A stretch of DNA of 64,000 nucleotides, from contig JAZSRC010000033.1 of the NCBI GenBank assembly GCA_045538305.1, forward strand, positions 1-64,000, given 5' to 3'. The stretch comes from SFHK01 sp045538305 (GTDB lineage: Bacteria > Bacillota > Clostridia > Christensenellales > Aristaeellaceae). The position numbers and the translations under genes were made by a program. The notes under the pieces were generated by a model. It was not told the origin of the DNA, ran no database searches, and saw nothing but the letters and a program-made list of their open reading frames with translations. Below, piece after piece: positions 50,964 through 59,294 of the stretch (positions are counted from its first letter, which is position 1; the number at the start of each line of letters is the position of its first letter).

Positions 50964-52199
50964 ATGTTTGAAGTATCCAAAAAGACGCTGGTCATCATCG
51001 GCCTGATCCTTTGCGCTTTCATACTTGTTTATGTAACGGGCTATATTACTATGGCGGTGATTGCTCCGTCCATGGCGATAAGCGGCGTATCGGACAGCGG
51101 ATCTGACAGCGAGTTTGCAAAACGGTATAAGCGGCTTGACGAAGTATACGAGCTTCTGATGAAAGAGTACTATGAGGAGCCGGACGGAGAGAAGTTGATA
51201 AAAGGCGCGATAGACGGAATGCTGTCCTCGCTGGAAGATCCCTATACCTTCTATTATACGCAGGAAGAAATGGCGGCAATGCAGGAGGATCACGAGGGAA
51301 AATACTATGGCGTGGGAATGCTGATTTCTTCCGACAAGGAAGGACAAATGACGGTACTGCGCGTCTTTAAGGATAGTCCCGCAATGAAGGCCGGTATCCT
51401 TCCGGGTGATATCATTATTGCAGCCGACGGCGTGGAGGTAAGCGCAAAGACCGCTGAAATCATGGATGAAGCGGTAAGCCGGATTAAGGGAGAAGAAAAT
51501 ACCGAGGTCATATTGACCGTAATCCGGAAAAATGAAAAGTTGGATATTCCCGTGCTTCGTGGAAAAGTAAACGTAAACCGCGTCGAATATCAGATTCTTG
51601 AGGGCAACATTGGCTATTTGGTTCTGTATGAATTCTTTGGCGATGCAGTAAAAGGCGTGCAGGAGGCGTTTGAAGCGTTCAAAAAAGCAGGTGTGGACGG
51701 CGTGATATTTGATGTTCGTTCCAATACCGGCGGACAGCTTGATATCTGCCTGAATATCGCCGACATGATTCTGCCCGAAGGATTGATCGTATCCATCAAG
51801 GATCGCGCTGGAGAAGAGCAAAAATACTATTCCAAAGCATCCAGATATAGTTTTCCGATGGTGATTCTGGTAAATGAAATGAGCGCCAGCGCGTCGGAAC
51901 TTCTAACGGCAGCAGCAAAAGATTATAATGTGGCGAAGATTGTAGGAAAAACTACCTACGGAAAGGGCGTTGTGCAAACGGTTCATCAATTCTATACCGA
52001 TAACGCCGGTATGCAATTGACAACGTCCAGCTACTATTCGCCAAAGGGAACCAGTATTCACAAAACGGGTGTTCAGCCTGATGTGGAAGTAGATATGTGG
52101 GAAAGCTATGACGCCTCGATCTATGCGCCGGATATGAACAACGATAATCAGTTGAAAACCGCCTACGACGTGCTGATGGAAATGATCAAAAGCAAATAG
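50964..52199 (+). CDS. ctpA: S41-family carboxyl-terminal processing protease
   Basis: This 411-residue secreted or membrane-anchored protease has an N-terminal hydrophobic segment (about 8-30), a CTP N-domain (YKRLDEVYELLMKEYYEEPD), a PDZ domain (about 112-200, YYGVGMLISSDKEG to ILPGDIIIAADGVEV) and the S41 catalytic core with NEMSASASELLTAAAKDY (about 305-322) and the lysine in TTYGKGVVQ (about K334). It removes C-terminal peptides from exported proteins or regulators. It follows the PucR gene by 34 nt, so it is possibly cotranscribed. Length is on the short side of the family. Confidence 0.94.
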   Translation: MFEVSKKTLVIIGLILCAFILVYVTGYITMAVIAPSMAISGVSDSGSDSEFAKRYKRLDEVYELLMKEYYEEPDGEKLIKGAIDGMLSSLEDPYTFYYTQEEMAAMQEDHEGKYYGVGMLISSDKEGQMTVLRVFKDSPAMKAGILPGDIIIAADGVEVSAKTAEIMDEAVSRIKGEENTEVILTVIRKNEKLDIPVLRGKVNVNRVEYQILEGNIGYLVLYEFFGDAVKGVQEAFEAFKKAGVDGVIFDVRSNTGGQLDICLNIADMILPEGLIVSIKDRAGEEQKYYSKASRYSFPMVILVNEMSASASELLTAAAKDYNVAKIVGKTTYGKGVVQTVHQFYTDNAGMQLTTSSYYSPKGTSIHKTGVQPDVEVDMWESYDASIYAPDMNNDNQLKTAYDVLMEMIKSK

Positions 52200-52205
52200 G
52201 AAACG

Positions 52206-52237
52206 CGGATGCTGCTTGATGAGGGCAGCATCCGTTT
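52206..52237. terminator. hairpin between convergent ctpA and cysteine desulfurase genes
   Basis: A 10-bp perfect stem (CGGATGCTGC at 52206-52215 with GCAGCATCCG at 52225-52234) has only a short T tract on the plus strand (TTTA) and GTTTCC on the minus side. It is a weak bidirectional terminator, overlapping the start of the desulfurase stop region. Confidence 0.6.
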
Positions 52238-53375
52238 ATGTACGCGACAGGCAATGAACGGATTTAAGTAAGGATTCGACGTCGCTTTCGCTTGTGGCAT
52301 AGCTGACGCTGGCGCGAACTGCGCCGCGAGTCTGTGTTGAAAGAAATTCATGGGCCTTGGGTGCACAGTGCAAACCTCCGCGAACGCATATACCGAATTC
52401 CGAAAGCTTTTCTGCAATGTGTCCGGATGGATGGTCGGCAATATTAAACGCAATAACGCCGGTTCTTCTCAGTGCACTTTTTGGAGAATACACGGTTACA
52501 GACGGTATTTTCGAAAGACCGTCAAACAAATATTGGGACATTCGTCGTTCATTCAGGATAATCTGATCCAGACTTGTTTCAACGAACTTACATCCGGCAC
52601 TAAGGCCTGCGATTCCGGGAAGGTTCAGCGTGCCGGCTTCGTAGCGTTCGGGCAGTTCCTCCGGCTGCCGGATGCTTTCCGACGAACTGCCGGTTCCGCC
52701 TTCACGAAGCGTTTTCAGGCGAACGGACGGCGCTATATATAGCCCGCCTGTACCCTGCGGCCCCAGAAGCCCTTTATGGCCCGGAAATGCGTACATCTGA
52801 CAGCCAATATCCTTTACCGATACTTTGTGCATACCAAGCGTCTGCGCACCGTCTACCAAAAAGGGAATTCCATGCGCTTTTGCAATTGCTCCGACTTCAC
52901 AAACCGGCTGAATGGCGCCGGTAACGTTTGAAGCATGAGTAAGGATTAAAAGACGGGTATTGGTCTTAATGGCTTTTTCATAGGAAAACGGAGAGACAAT
53001 GCCGGTAGGCTCCGGATTTACGATTGTGAAAGTTATCCCGCGGGATTCTGCCAGCTCCGAAAGTACCCGCAGCACGGAATTATGCTCAAGTGCCGAACAA
53101 ACTGCATGATCGCCTTGATTCAGGCTTCCTTTTATGGCAAGATTGAGTGAATCCGTACAGTTAAAGGTAAAGGCGATTTCAAACGGATCGGATGCGTCGA
53201 TCAGATGGGCAATTTCTTCACGTGCATTCAGCACGATTTCGGCTGCCCGGATTGCGCGCATGTGTCCGCTTCTTCCGGGATTTGCGTTGTCAAGAGTCAG
53301 AGCGCGATTTACGGCGTTTATTACTTGAACCGGCTTCGGGTGGCTGGTGGCGGCATTGTCAAGATAGATTTCCAA
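52236..53375 (-). CDS. aminotransferase class V, cysteine desulfurase-like
   Basis: This 379-residue PLP enzyme begins (TTG)EIYLDNAATSHPKP and has HNSVLRVL, the pyridoxal region VDGAQTLG with lysine in FPGHKGLLGPQG (the Schiff-base Lys), AGTLNLPGIAGLSAGC and a late RGGLHCAPKAHEF with a conserved Cys. The start is the TTG at 53375, with AGGAGG 9 nt upstream; the upstream ATG frame is extra sequence. This subgroup of cysteine desulfurases is commonly encoded beside DUF3343 proteins (the divergent 53468 gene) and linked with sulfur or selenium delivery. Confidence 0.9.
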   Translation of the reverse strand: MEIYLDNAATSHPKPVQVINAVNRALTLDNANPGRSGHMRAIRAAEIVLNAREEIAHLIDASDPFEIAFTFNCTDSLNLAIKGSLNQGDHAVCSALEHNSVLRVLSELAESRGITFTIVNPEPTGIVSPFSYEKAIKTNTRLLILTHASNVTGAIQPVCEVGAIAKAHGIPFLVDGAQTLGMHKVSVKDIGCQMYAFPGHKGLLGPQGTGGLYIAPSVRLKTLREGGTGSSSESIRQPEELPERYEAGTLNLPGIAGLSAGCKFVETSLDQIILNERRMSQYLFDGLSKIPSVTVYSPKSALRRTGVIAFNIADHPSGHIAEKLSEFGICVRGGLHCAPKAHEFLSTQTRGAVRASVSYATSESDVESLLKSVHCLSRT

Positions 53376-53467
53376 CTGCTGTTTCCTCCTCAACTTCACC
53401 CTTTTCGGGTGCATGGCGTAGTATAGAATACTGACCTGACAGGGCCGGTATGATGGGAGGCGGTTAA

Positions 53468-53746
53468 ATGGATGAGCGCTATGGCGTCGCGGCCTTCCGC
53501 TCGAGACAGCAGGTACTGAAAATCAACGAAATGCTGAAACGGGAGGGGATTCCCTCTGCAGTCGTTTCTACGCCCAGAGAGATATCTGCCGGATGCGGAC
53601 TGTCTGTGCGGTTTGATCTAAAGGACGCAGGAAGCGTTAAACGCGTGATTTCTTATGCGAAGCCTGTAAATATGATAGGTCTTTATATGGTAACAAACGA
53701 AAACGGAAAAAGATCGCGTCTGTCTTCTTTATCATTTGGTCATTAA
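53468..53746 (+). CDS. DUF3343 putative Se/S carrier-like protein
   Basis: This 92-residue protein has the DUF3343 layout, with YGVAAFRSRQQVLKINEMLKREGIPSAVVSTPREISAGCGLSVRFDL. The single Cys at about residue 43 could carry persulfide or selenium. It faces the cysteine desulfurase-like gene on the other strand, a frequent partner arrangement in Clostridia. GGGAGG lies 7 nt before the ATG. Function is inferred from the pairing only. Confidence 0.85.
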   Translation: MDERYGVAAFRSRQQVLKINEMLKREGIPSAVVSTPREISAGCGLSVRFDLKDAGSVKRVISYAKPVNMIGLYMVTNENGKRSRLSSLSFGH

Positions 53747-53831
53747 TTTACAAAGCAAACGTATCGGAAGAACGGAATATTGTGTATAATGTATCCGGCG
53801 GAGAATAGATTTCTTCGCCGGAGGAACGTAT

Positions 53832-54458
53832 ATGACAAAAGATAAGGCATTAAAGATTTTTCGTGCGCTTGAAGAACTCTATCCCGAAGCTAAAGCGGAA
53901 CTGAATTTTTCAAATCCGTTTGAAACGCTGATTGCGACAATCCTCGCCGCGCAATGCACGGACAAGCGCGTAAATATGGTAACGGAGAGGCTGTTTCGCG
54001 ATTATCCGGATGCAAAATCTATGATAACGCTTTCGCAGGAACAGCTTGAAGAAAAGATCCATGAATGCGGGCTGTATCGCATGAAGGCCAAGCATATATT
54101 GGAGGCCTGTCGGGCGCTGGTGGATGAATATGACGGCGTTGTTCCGGCTACACGCCAGCAGCTTATGAAGCTTCCCGGCGTAGGTCAAAAGACGGCCGGC
54201 GTCGTTCTGATGGCAGCCTTTGGGGACGATCAGATTCCCGTGGATACGCATGTATTTCGACTGTCCAACAGGATTGGTCTGGCAAAAGCGGACAAGCCTG
54301 AAAAGGCGGAAGAGCAGCTTAGAGAGATTGTTCCCGAGGGTATGCGTGCGCATGCGCATCATTTACTTATCTGGCATGGCAGACGCTGCTGCGCAGCCAG
54401 AAAACCCGATTGCGATAGATGCCCTCTGAACGGCGGACTGTGCGAAAAGAACCTGTAA
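53832..54458 (+). CDS. nth: endonuclease III
   Basis: This 208-residue DNA glycosylase/AP lyase has the helix-hairpin-helix LPGVGQKTAGVVL (with the catalytic Lys in GQKTA, about K120), VDTHVFRLSNRIGL with the catalytic Asp, and a C-terminal CxxxxxxCxxCxxxxxxC cluster. The final spacing of the Fe-S cysteines is six residues instead of the usual five, a small oddity. It removes oxidised pyrimidines. GGAGG precedes the ATG. Confidence 0.95.
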   Translation: MTKDKALKIFRALEELYPEAKAELNFSNPFETLIATILAAQCTDKRVNMVTERLFRDYPDAKSMITLSQEQLEEKIHECGLYRMKAKHILEACRALVDEYDGVVPATRQQLMKLPGVGQKTAGVVLMAAFGDDQIPVDTHVFRLSNRIGLAKADKPEKAEEQLREIVPEGMRAHAHHLLIWHGRRCCAARKPDCDRCPLNGGLCEKNL

Positions 54459-54481
54459 TTTCAAAGGAGTGGAATAAGTAA

Positions 54482-55747
54482 ATGCCGCTTTTTGTGGATA
54501 TTGTGAATATTCGAATTCAAGCCGGAGACGGCGGAAACGGCTGCGTGTCGTTTCACAGAGAAAAGTTTGTTCAAGCAGGCGGTCCTGACGGCGGCGACGG
54601 CGGCCGCGGAGGCGACGTGGTTTTCGTAGCATCCGATCGAATGCATACGCTGATGGATTTCCGATTCAAAAGAACCTATTCTGCCGAGAACGGTAAGGAC
54701 GGAACCAGCGGAAGAAGAACAGGTACGTCCGGCGCGCCTGTTGTTATTGAGGTTCCGAGAGGAACGGTAATTCGTGATGTGGAATCGGGCAAGGTTCTGG
54801 CGGACATGTTTGAAACCGATAAGCCGCGCGTACTTTTAAAGGGCGGAAACGGAGGCTTTGGCAATCAGCATTTTGCAACGCCTACCCGACAGGCTCCGAA
54901 CTTCGCAAAGCCCGGAGAACGAGGGCGCACGCTGAATGTTTCTCTGGAGCTTAAGTCTATTGCTGATCTCGGGCTTGTAGGCTTTCCGAATGTCGGAAAA
55001 TCCACCATTCTTTCTGTGGTAACTTCAGCAAAGCCCAAAATCGCAAACTATCATTTCACTACGCTTGCGCCGAATCTCGGAATTGCCAAACAGGATGAAT
55101 TCAGCTTTATTATCGCTGATATTCCCGGCATTGTTGAAGGGGCAAGCGACGGCGTAGGCCTTGGCTTCGACTTTTTACGGCATATTGAGCGAACGAGAAT
55201 GCTTTTGCATGTAATTGACGTGTCCGGCAGCGAATGCAGAGATCCGAACGAGGATTTCGATGCGATTATGAAGGAGCTGGAGGCATACGGAAAGCTTAAG
55301 GATAAGCCAATGATCGTTGCAGCAAACAAGTGTGACCTCCCGGGAGCGGAGGAAAATCTTGTGAGGCTGAAGGATAAGCTTGAAGGAACGGGAATTCAGA
55401 TTTTCCCGGTTTCTGCAGCTACCCACAGAGGATTTACGGAGCTTATGCGCGCGGTTGTAAAAATGCTCAGAACCCTTCCTGAGGTTGAACCGTTCAATGA
55501 AGAGGAAGTTGAGATTGAACCTGAAGAGCGTACGTTTACCGTAAGAAAAACGAGCGGTGTGTTCGAAGTAACGGGAAATGCCGTAACAGAGCTGATCCGA
55601 TCCGTAAACTTCGGCGACAGAGATTCACTCGATTTCTTCCACAGATCGCTGCGTAAAATCGGCATCATCGATGCGCTTAGGAATGCGGGCGCGGGTGAGG
55701 GCGATACCGTACGCATTGAGGATATGGAATTTGAGTTTATGGAATAA
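54482..55747 (+). CDS. obgE: GTPase ObgE/CgtA
   Basis: This 421-residue protein has the glycine-rich Obg domain (FVDIVNIRIQAGDGGNGCVSFHREKF to about 158), then a G domain with GLVGFPNVGKSTIL (about 162-175), the switch TTLAPNLG and DIPGIVEGASDGVGLG, and NKCDLPGA. A C-terminal OCT domain ends at KIGIIDALRNAGAGEGDTVRIEDMEFEFME. It is needed for 50S ribosome assembly and stress control. The ATG has GGAG 10 nt upstream. It heads the canonical obgE-yhbY segment. Confidence 0.97.
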   Translation: MPLFVDIVNIRIQAGDGGNGCVSFHREKFVQAGGPDGGDGGRGGDVVFVASDRMHTLMDFRFKRTYSAENGKDGTSGRRTGTSGAPVVIEVPRGTVIRDVESGKVLADMFETDKPRVLLKGGNGGFGNQHFATPTRQAPNFAKPGERGRTLNVSLELKSIADLGLVGFPNVGKSTILSVVTSAKPKIANYHFTTLAPNLGIAKQDEFSFIIADIPGIVEGASDGVGLGFDFLRHIERTRMLLHVIDVSGSECRDPNEDFDAIMKELEAYGKLKDKPMIVAANKCDLPGAEENLVRLKDKLEGTGIQIFPVSAATHRGFTELMRAVVKMLRTLPEVEPFNEEEVEIEPEERTFTVRKTSGVFEVTGNAVTELIRSVNFGDRDSLDFFHRSLRKIGIIDALRNAGAGEGDTVRIEDMEFEFME

Positions 55748-55767
55748 CATTTGAGGAGAGATATTGT

Positions 55768-56064
55768 ATGACTACGAAACAGAGAGCGGGACTTCGCTCC
55801 ATGGGGCAGACGCTTCAGCCCATTCTTCATATTGGCAAGGAAGGCATTGGCCCTACGCTTGTTAAGCAGGCCTACGACGCGCTTGAGGCCCGTGAGCTGA
55901 TCAAGGTAACCGTTCAAAAGAACGCGCCCTATACCGCCAGGGAAGCCTGCCAGGAGCTTTGCGAGCAGGTGCATGCGGAGCCCGTACAGGTGATCGGAAA
56001 TCGCTTTGTCATTTATCGTGAATCCCGCGATAATAAGCGGATTGATCTGGATGCGCTTGCTTAA
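55768..56064 (+). CDS. yhbY: CRM-domain RNA-binding protein YhbY
   Basis: This 98-residue protein carries LRSMGQTLQPILHIGKEGIGPTLVKQAYDALEARELIKV and the GNRFVIYRES end, the CRM RNA-binding fold of YhbY, which acts with late 50S assembly. It lies 20 nt after obgE with a GAGGAG site. Its stop is TTAA shared with the stop of the gene on the opposite strand. Confidence 0.95.
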   Translation: MTTKQRAGLRSMGQTLQPILHIGKEGIGPTLVKQAYDALEARELIKVTVQKNAPYTAREACQELCEQVHAEPVQVIGNRFVIYRESRDNKRIDLDALA

Positions 56065-56846
56065 ATGAGGTTTTCCGGCTCTTTTGGCTTTGACAGGCAG
56101 AAAAGAGAAATGAGCAGCAAAAACGATGAAAATACCAGATACATGATTTTTCCTGACGATAGGTAATAAAGCATAAGAAACGCGGCGTATAGCAAATACT
56201 TAAGCGCGCGTCTTCTTGTAACATAGCATGAGAGCGCCTGAATGGGCCGCAGACGATGCATGCGGACATCAGGCGCTTCGTTTTTTCCGTATTTCCGGTT
56301 CAGTGCAATGAGCCTGTTTCTGCTAAGAACGATGACGTCCGGATTTTTTAGCCGCGCTGCAATAACGCGAATTTCATTGTCGCTTTTTCCAGGGACGGCG
56401 ATTACCACGGAGCGGGCGCCTCTTTCCTTTCCGTGCATACGCCACGCAGCAAGAATATCGTCCTGGCTTACCTTCAGCTTCTGAATAACGTAAAGGATTG
56501 CGTTTTCTGAATCGGCATGAGTGAACTTCATGTGCCCATCAATAAACTCGGGCTGCGAGACGGGGTATTTCCGGGTAAGCAGTTCGAATACCGCTTCATG
56601 CGCTTTGACGGGATCCAGATAAACCAATGATTTTATGCGCTTGTCTGAAAGCGAGCGCTTCCTTGAGCCTGTGATCCTAACTTTCTTTTTCTGTAGAAGG
56701 CGTCGGAATACGGTCATAATGCTTATTGCAAATATGAAAGAGATTCCAATGATGGCTGGTGCGCTCTTTCCAGTCATGTGAAACAGCACGACTGATAGGC
56801 AGAACGAAAGAATGCCGATGATTGCGGTATCAACATATTTTCCCAT
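56061..56846 (-). CDS. unknown membrane protein inserted between yhbY and yqeK
   Basis: This 261-residue protein has two helices near the N-terminus (about 6-24 and 30-47), a soluble domain at about 60-200 and two helices near the C-terminus (about 213-253). The soluble region (SENAILYVIQKLKVSQDDILAAW through GARSVVIAVPGKSDNEIRVIAARLKNPDVIVLSRNRLIAL) has a restriction-endonuclease-like beta-rich look, but I cannot assign a family. It opposes the surrounding obgE-yhbY and yqeK-rsfS genes. Start: ATG with AAGGAG 7 nt upstream. Confidence 0.75.
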   Translation of the reverse strand: MGKYVDTAIIGILSFCLSVVLFHMTGKSAPAIIGISFIFAISIMTVFRRLLQKKKVRITGSRKRSLSDKRIKSLVYLDPVKAHEAVFELLTRKYPVSQPEFIDGHMKFTHADSENAILYVIQKLKVSQDDILAAWRMHGKERGARSVVIAVPGKSDNEIRVIAARLKNPDVIVLSRNRLIALNRKYGKNEAPDVRMHRLRPIQALSCYVTRRRALKYLLYAAFLMLYYLSSGKIMYLVFSSFLLLISLFCLSKPKEPENLI

Positions 56847-56907
56847 AAGTATGCTCCTTGTCGCATATTTATCTTTCAGTATCGGCGCATATTTTTGTTT
56901 TATACAT

Positions 56908-56936
56908 TTGCGATTCGTTGCGATATGGTGTATAAT
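56908..56936 (+). promoter_or_regulatory. predicted promoter of yqeK-rsfS-HD-M55 operon
   Basis: TTGCGA (56908-56913) and TATAAT (56931-56936) are exactly 17 nt apart, about 20 nt before the yqeK ATG. Confidence 0.7.
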
Positions 56937-56956
56937 AGATGTGGTGATGTGTTTTC

Positions 56957-57517
56957 ATGACAAAGGCGGAAATGAAATGCAGGCTTAAAAATACGCTTAA
57001 GCCGGAAAGATATCTGCATACGCTGGGCGTGGCGTATACGGCGAAAAAATACGCGGCAAAAGCAGGCGTAGACGCGGATTGTGCGGAGACTGCAGCGCTT
57101 TTACACGATTGTGCCAAGAGCATGAATTATGAAGCGATGCTCGCTCTTGCTGAAGATGCCGGCGTTTATGTCGACGATATTGAAAAACAGATTCCTTCCA
57201 TTGTTCATGCGCCGGCAGGTAAAGCGCTGGCGATGCGCGATTACGGAATCACGGATGAAGGAATCCTTTCCGCCATCCGGCTTCACACAATAGGTGGAAG
57301 AAGGCTTTCGGCGCTTGAAATGCTGATCTATCTGAGCGATTTTATCGAGCCGGAAAGAAAGCCGTTTGACGGTCTGGATCAGGTGCGTGCGCTTGCTGAG
57401 CGTAATCTGTACGCCGCTTCCAGAATGGCCGCCCGACTCAGTGCGGATTATGTTATGTCCCGTGGGGGACTGGTTCATCCCGCAACAATTGAAATGTTTC
57501 AATATACGGAGGAATGA
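56957..57517 (+). CDS. yqeK: YqeK HD-domain nucleotide hydrolase
   Basis: This 186-residue HD protein has LKPERYLHTLGVAYTAKKYAAKAGVD, AALLHDCAKSMN (the HD pair), SIVHAPAGKALAM and AIRLHTIGGRRLSALEMLIYLSDFIEPERKPF with late metal residues. YqeK proteins hydrolyse Ap4A-type dinucleotides symmetrically. It is normally encoded between nadD and rsfS; here nadD is absent. The ribosome site is weak (GTGGTG), and rsfS overlaps its end. Confidence 0.93.
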   Translation: MTKAEMKCRLKNTLKPERYLHTLGVAYTAKKYAAKAGVDADCAETAALLHDCAKSMNYEAMLALAEDAGVYVDDIEKQIPSIVHAPAGKALAMRDYGITDEGILSAIRLHTIGGRRLSALEMLIYLSDFIEPERKPFDGLDQVRALAERNLYAASRMAARLSADYVMSRGGLVHPATIEMFQYTEE

Positions 57518-57519
57518 TC

Positions 57520-57879
57520 ATGGTAAATCAGCCCTATGAACTCGCAATGGAGATTGCAAGGATTCTCGACAATAAAAAGGGAGAAAATATCCATATTCTG
57601 AAGGTAGATCACCTTACATCCATCACCGATTACTTTGTAATCGTTACCGGAAGAAGCGCACAGGCAGTTCATGCGCTGTACGAGGATTTGACGGACAAGC
57701 TGTATGAAAAGGGCGTAGAACCCCGCAGGAATGACGGCGTACGCGATTCCCGCTGGATTGTACTGGATTATACCAGCGTAATTGTGCATATCTTCCATCC
57801 GGAAGAGCGCCAATACTACAACATTGAACGTCTTTGGATGGATGGCACAAATCAGATCGCGTTTGAATCGCAGGAGTAA
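57520..57879 (+). CDS. rsfS: ribosome silencing factor RsfS
   Basis: This 119-residue protein has AMEIARILDNKKGENIHILKVDHLTSITDYFVIVTGRSAQAVHALYEDL (about 8-56), GVRDSRWIVLDYTSVIVHIFHPEERQYYNIERLW, the RsfS hallmark. It binds 50S uL14 and blocks subunit joining in poor conditions. I chose the ATG at 57520 with GGAGG 7 nt upstream; an ATG at 57514 sits too close to that site. Confidence 0.95.
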   Translation: MVNQPYELAMEIARILDNKKGENIHILKVDHLTSITDYFVIVTGRSAQAVHALYEDLTDKLYEKGVEPRRNDGVRDSRWIVLDYTSVIVHIFHPEERQYYNIERLWMDGTNQIAFESQE

Positions 57880-57882
57880 TAT

Positions 57883-58449
57883 ATGATACCAACAATAGAA
57901 AAAGCGCTTGAAATGCTCATGGAGCATACAAAAAGCGATCAGCTGATTGTTCATGCCAAAACGGTGTCCGGCGTTATGCGCCATTTTGCCCGTATCAATA
58001 ATGAGGACGAGGCGCTGTGGGGCGCTGTCGGCATGCTTCACGATGTTGATTACGAAAAATATCCGGATCAGCACTGCGTAAAGGCTGTTGAAATCCTGAA
58101 AGAATATGATGTTGACGAGGCGTTTATACGCGCAGTTGTCAGCCATGGCTATGGAATATGTTCGGATACGGTGCCTGTCAGCCTTATGGAAAAGACGCTT
58201 TTTGCCATTGATGAGCTTACAGGGATTATTCAGGCCGCAGCCATACTGCGTCCGTCCAGAAGCGTCATGGATCTCGAACTGAAAAGCGTTAAGAAAAAAT
58301 ATAAAACCCGCGCATTTGCAGCGGGCTGTAATCGCGACATCATCGAAAAGGGCGCTGAAATGTTGAATATGCCGCTTGACGAACTGATCCATGAAACCAT
58401 TTTGGGAATGCGTGAAGTGGCGGATGAAATTGGGCTTGATATTCACTGA
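57883..58449 (+). CDS. HD-domain hydrolase
   Basis: This 188-residue protein has HAKTVSGVMRHFA, WGAVGMLHDVDYEKYPDQHCV (the HD pair around residues 51-52), VVSHGYG and LFAIDELTGIIQAAAILRP, a typical HD phosphohydrolase fold. The substrate is probably a nucleotide or phosphate ester, not determinable here. It follows rsfS by 3 nt in the yqeK operon. Confidence 0.85.
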   Translation: MIPTIEKALEMLMEHTKSDQLIVHAKTVSGVMRHFARINNEDEALWGAVGMLHDVDYEKYPDQHCVKAVEILKEYDVDEAFIRAVVSHGYGICSDTVPVSLMEKTLFAIDELTGIIQAAAILRPSRSVMDLELKSVKKKYKTRAFAAGCNRDIIEKGAEMLNMPLDELIHETILGMREVADEIGLDIH

Positions 58450-58473
58450 CTCGCATAAACGGAGGAAAGGTAT

Positions 58474-59271
58474 ATGAAGATTTTTATATCATCCGATATG
58501 GAAGGAACAGCCGGTATTGTTCATTGGGACGAAACCAGTAAGGGGAAGGACCTGTACGGCTATTTTTCCAACCAGATGTCAAGGGAAGTAAACGCTGCAT
58601 GCGAAGGCGCACTTGCGGCGGGTGCAAAGGAAATTCTGGTAAAGGATGCGCATGACAGCGGCAGAAACATCAATCCCGCCATGCTTCCAAAGCAGGTGAA
58701 GATTTTTCGCGAATGGGGAAGTCATCCATATTCCATGATGGCCGGAATTGACGAAAGCTATGACGGGGTAATTTTTACAGGCTACCATTCCGCTGCAGAG
58801 ATGAACACAAATCCGCTTTCCCACACAATGAATACCCAGAATAACTATGTGAAGATTAATGGTGAGCTTTGCTCGGAGCTTATGCTGAACAGCCTTACCG
58901 CGTCGTATCTTGGCATTCCCGTATATATGGTTACGGGCGATAGATGGCTTTGCGAATGGATGAAGGGAAAATGCCCGGGGACCACGGTGGTTCCTGTTAG
59001 CGAGGGTATAGGCGCAGGCTCTGTTTCCATTCATCCGGATCTTGCTGTGGAAAGAATCTTCGATGCGGCAAAGGACGCATTCAAAGCGGAGAAAGAAAGC
59101 TGCATGTTCCCGCTGCCCAAACATTTCACCGTCGAAATCAGTTTTAAAGAGCATTCTAAGGCTACAGGCGCCAAATGGTATCCTGGTTGTGAACAGACGG
59201 GTGCGAGAACCGTAAAATTTGAAGCTGACGACTATATGGACGTATTGAAGTTTATCCATTGGGTTCTGTAA
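58474..59271 (+). CDS. dppA: M55-family D-aminopeptidase (DppA-like)
   Basis: This 265-residue protein begins KIFISSDMEGTAGI (Asp8 and Glu10 zinc ligands), with KDAHDSGRNI and FTGYHSA, CSELMLN and the late WYPGCEQTGARTVKFEA. M55 peptidases cleave N-terminal D-amino acids such as D-Ala from peptides, often during cell-wall peptide recycling. GGAGG lies 9 nt upstream. The sensor kinase gene follows closely. Confidence 0.94.
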   Translation: MKIFISSDMEGTAGIVHWDETSKGKDLYGYFSNQMSREVNAACEGALAAGAKEILVKDAHDSGRNINPAMLPKQVKIFREWGSHPYSMMAGIDESYDGVIFTGYHSAAEMNTNPLSHTMNTQNNYVKINGELCSELMLNSLTASYLGIPVYMVTGDRWLCEWMKGKCPGTTVVPVSEGIGAGSVSIHPDLAVERIFDAAKDAFKAEKESCMFPLPKHFTVEISFKEHSKATGAKWYPGCEQTGARTVKFEADDYMDVLKFIHWVL

Positions 59272-59294
59272 AGAGTTTCTTGGAGGCGATTACA

